Source of the DNA: Tomocerus qinae
Lineage: Eukaryota; Arthropoda; Collembola; Entomobryomorpha; Tomoceridae
Reading direction: 5' to 3'
Assembly (NCBI GenBank): GCA_020055645.1
Contig: CM034547.1
Location: forward strand, 52,144,909 to 52,208,908
Length of the DNA stretch: 64,000 bases
The notes below the pieces were generated by a model. The model saw only the letters and a list, made by a program, of their open reading frames with translations, was not told the origin of the DNA and did no database searches. The translations under genes and the position numbers were made by a program. Each line of letters opens with the position of its first letter. The stretch's first letter is position 1. Positions 63,450 to 64,000 of the stretch are shown here, one piece after another.

Positions 63450-63617
63450 TCACAGTTCACTATTTTCGTTACCACTACTGCTATCGGCTATTGCCTCTAA
63501 TAAAACCGCGGCCGACGATGTCTTCTCAGAACTCGTGCTCTTCAGTGCCTCTTCAATACTTTTGCCGCTGTTGTATGTCGTTATATGGTACTTCAATGAT
63601 TCCAAATCAGTTTCTGC
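63450..63617 (-). CDS. Possible terminal exon of a minus-strand gene (partial)
   Basis: After a plausible acceptor (TTTGTAG) the minus strand is open for 55 codons to a TGA at 63452-63450: it starts AETDLESLKYHITTY, continues SGKSIEEALKSTSSEKTSSA and ends GNENSEL. The stretch is GC-richer than its surroundings and is Ser/Glu/Lys-rich with a short amphipathic helix, as in the tail of a nuclear or cytosolic protein. I could not find a matching upstream exon in phase before the window ends, so the rest of the gene would lie beyond 64000. It may be a chance frame. Confidence 0.35.
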   Translation of the reverse strand, partial: AETDLESLKYHITTYNSGKSIEEALKSTSSEKTSSAAVLLEAIADSSSGNENSEL

Positions 63618-64000
63618 CTACAAATATTAATAATTTACAATTCAAATTAACTATTATTTCATTCAATAATGTCTCCCTTACTATTTGCCTTCCCCCATAT
63701 TTAAACTCTTTGAAGTGGTTCGCTCAAAACTACGAAATAAATATATAAACTAATAAATACACTAATTTTAAAAGCTTAAATATGCTGATGCATCAAAATA
63801 TTTACAATATACTAAACACCAAAATGAGGGGTTTAAATTAAAATACAATGAACATAAAAACAAATCATGGAAAAATCGACGATATTATCAGTAGTTAATC
63901 AGAGCCACAGACCTGTAGTTAATATATAATATGGTACAAACAAAGTAGTACATAATAATAATAATTACAAGGGTTTATCGCTATGATGGCCATCAAAAGA
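63618..64000. other. Window end, possible intron
   Basis: AT-rich. If the 63.45-kb exon is real, this is part of its upstream intron on the minus strand. No other feature was seen. Confidence 0.35.

Noticed and set aside
63416-63748. Plus-strand 110-codon frame
   Set aside because: Does not start at an ATG, has random composition, and is better explained as the complement of the possible minus-strand exon.
1-64000. CRISPR arrays, rRNA, bacterial operons, LTR elements or viral copies
   Set aside because: None seen; the window is eukaryotic and the mobile elements found are DNA transposons and a SINE.

Overview
The window is animal nuclear DNA, most likely from an arthropod. It is AT-rich, its genes have GT-AG introns, the intergenic gaps are long and full of small DNA transposons, and it carries clear orthologues of SIRT1 and EMC3. 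Several large secreted low-complexity proteins suggest a hexapod. A springtail-like genome is my guess, not something the sequence proves.

Layout. 1-5.2 kb: no gene seen. 5.5-8.1 kb (-): single-exon gene for an 871-aa secreted Ser-rich protein. 8.2-27.6 kb: long gap with a fold-back element at 18.9-19.3 kb. 27.7-30.7 kb (+): four-exon gene for a secreted His-rich protein (707 aa). 31.4-34.6 kb: cluster of three mobile elements, namely a P/THAP9-like transposon remnant, a tRNA-derived SINE with a 12-bp target duplication, and a non-autonomous hAT element with an 8-bp target duplication. 34.9-36.1 kb (+): three-exon gene for a 265-aa protein I do not recognise. 40.4-47.9 kb (+): two-exon gene for a 1167-aa secreted Q/A-rich protein; its last exon lies 4 kb downstream. 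51.6-54.8 kb (-): six-exon SIRT1 gene (654 aa) with a small inverted-repeat element in intron 3. 56.4-57.5 kb: a second copy of one fold-back arm and a separate 0.9-kb inverted-repeat element. 61.0-62.1 kb (+): two-exon EMC3 gene. 62.7-62.8 kb: a 44-bp tandem repeat. 63.45-63.62 kb (-): a possible terminal exon of a gene running out of the window.

How the genes relate. SIRT1 (NAD-dependent deacetylase, nucleus) and EMC3 (membrane-protein insertase subunit, ER) are unrelated housekeeping genes. The most interesting set is the secreted proteins. The genes at 27.7 kb and 40.4 kb share an LYYGD motif, hydrophobic segments near Arg/Lys cleavage sites, a C-x5-C pair, an intron at exactly the same position and phase (24 codons after that pair), and a last exon carrying C-x4-C. 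They look like diverged paralogues. The gene at 5.5 kb shares only the signal peptide, the hydrophobic segment before an RKKR site and one C-x4-C motif. The Cys arrangement faintly resembles the arthropod DM4/DM12 family; that link is a hypothesis.
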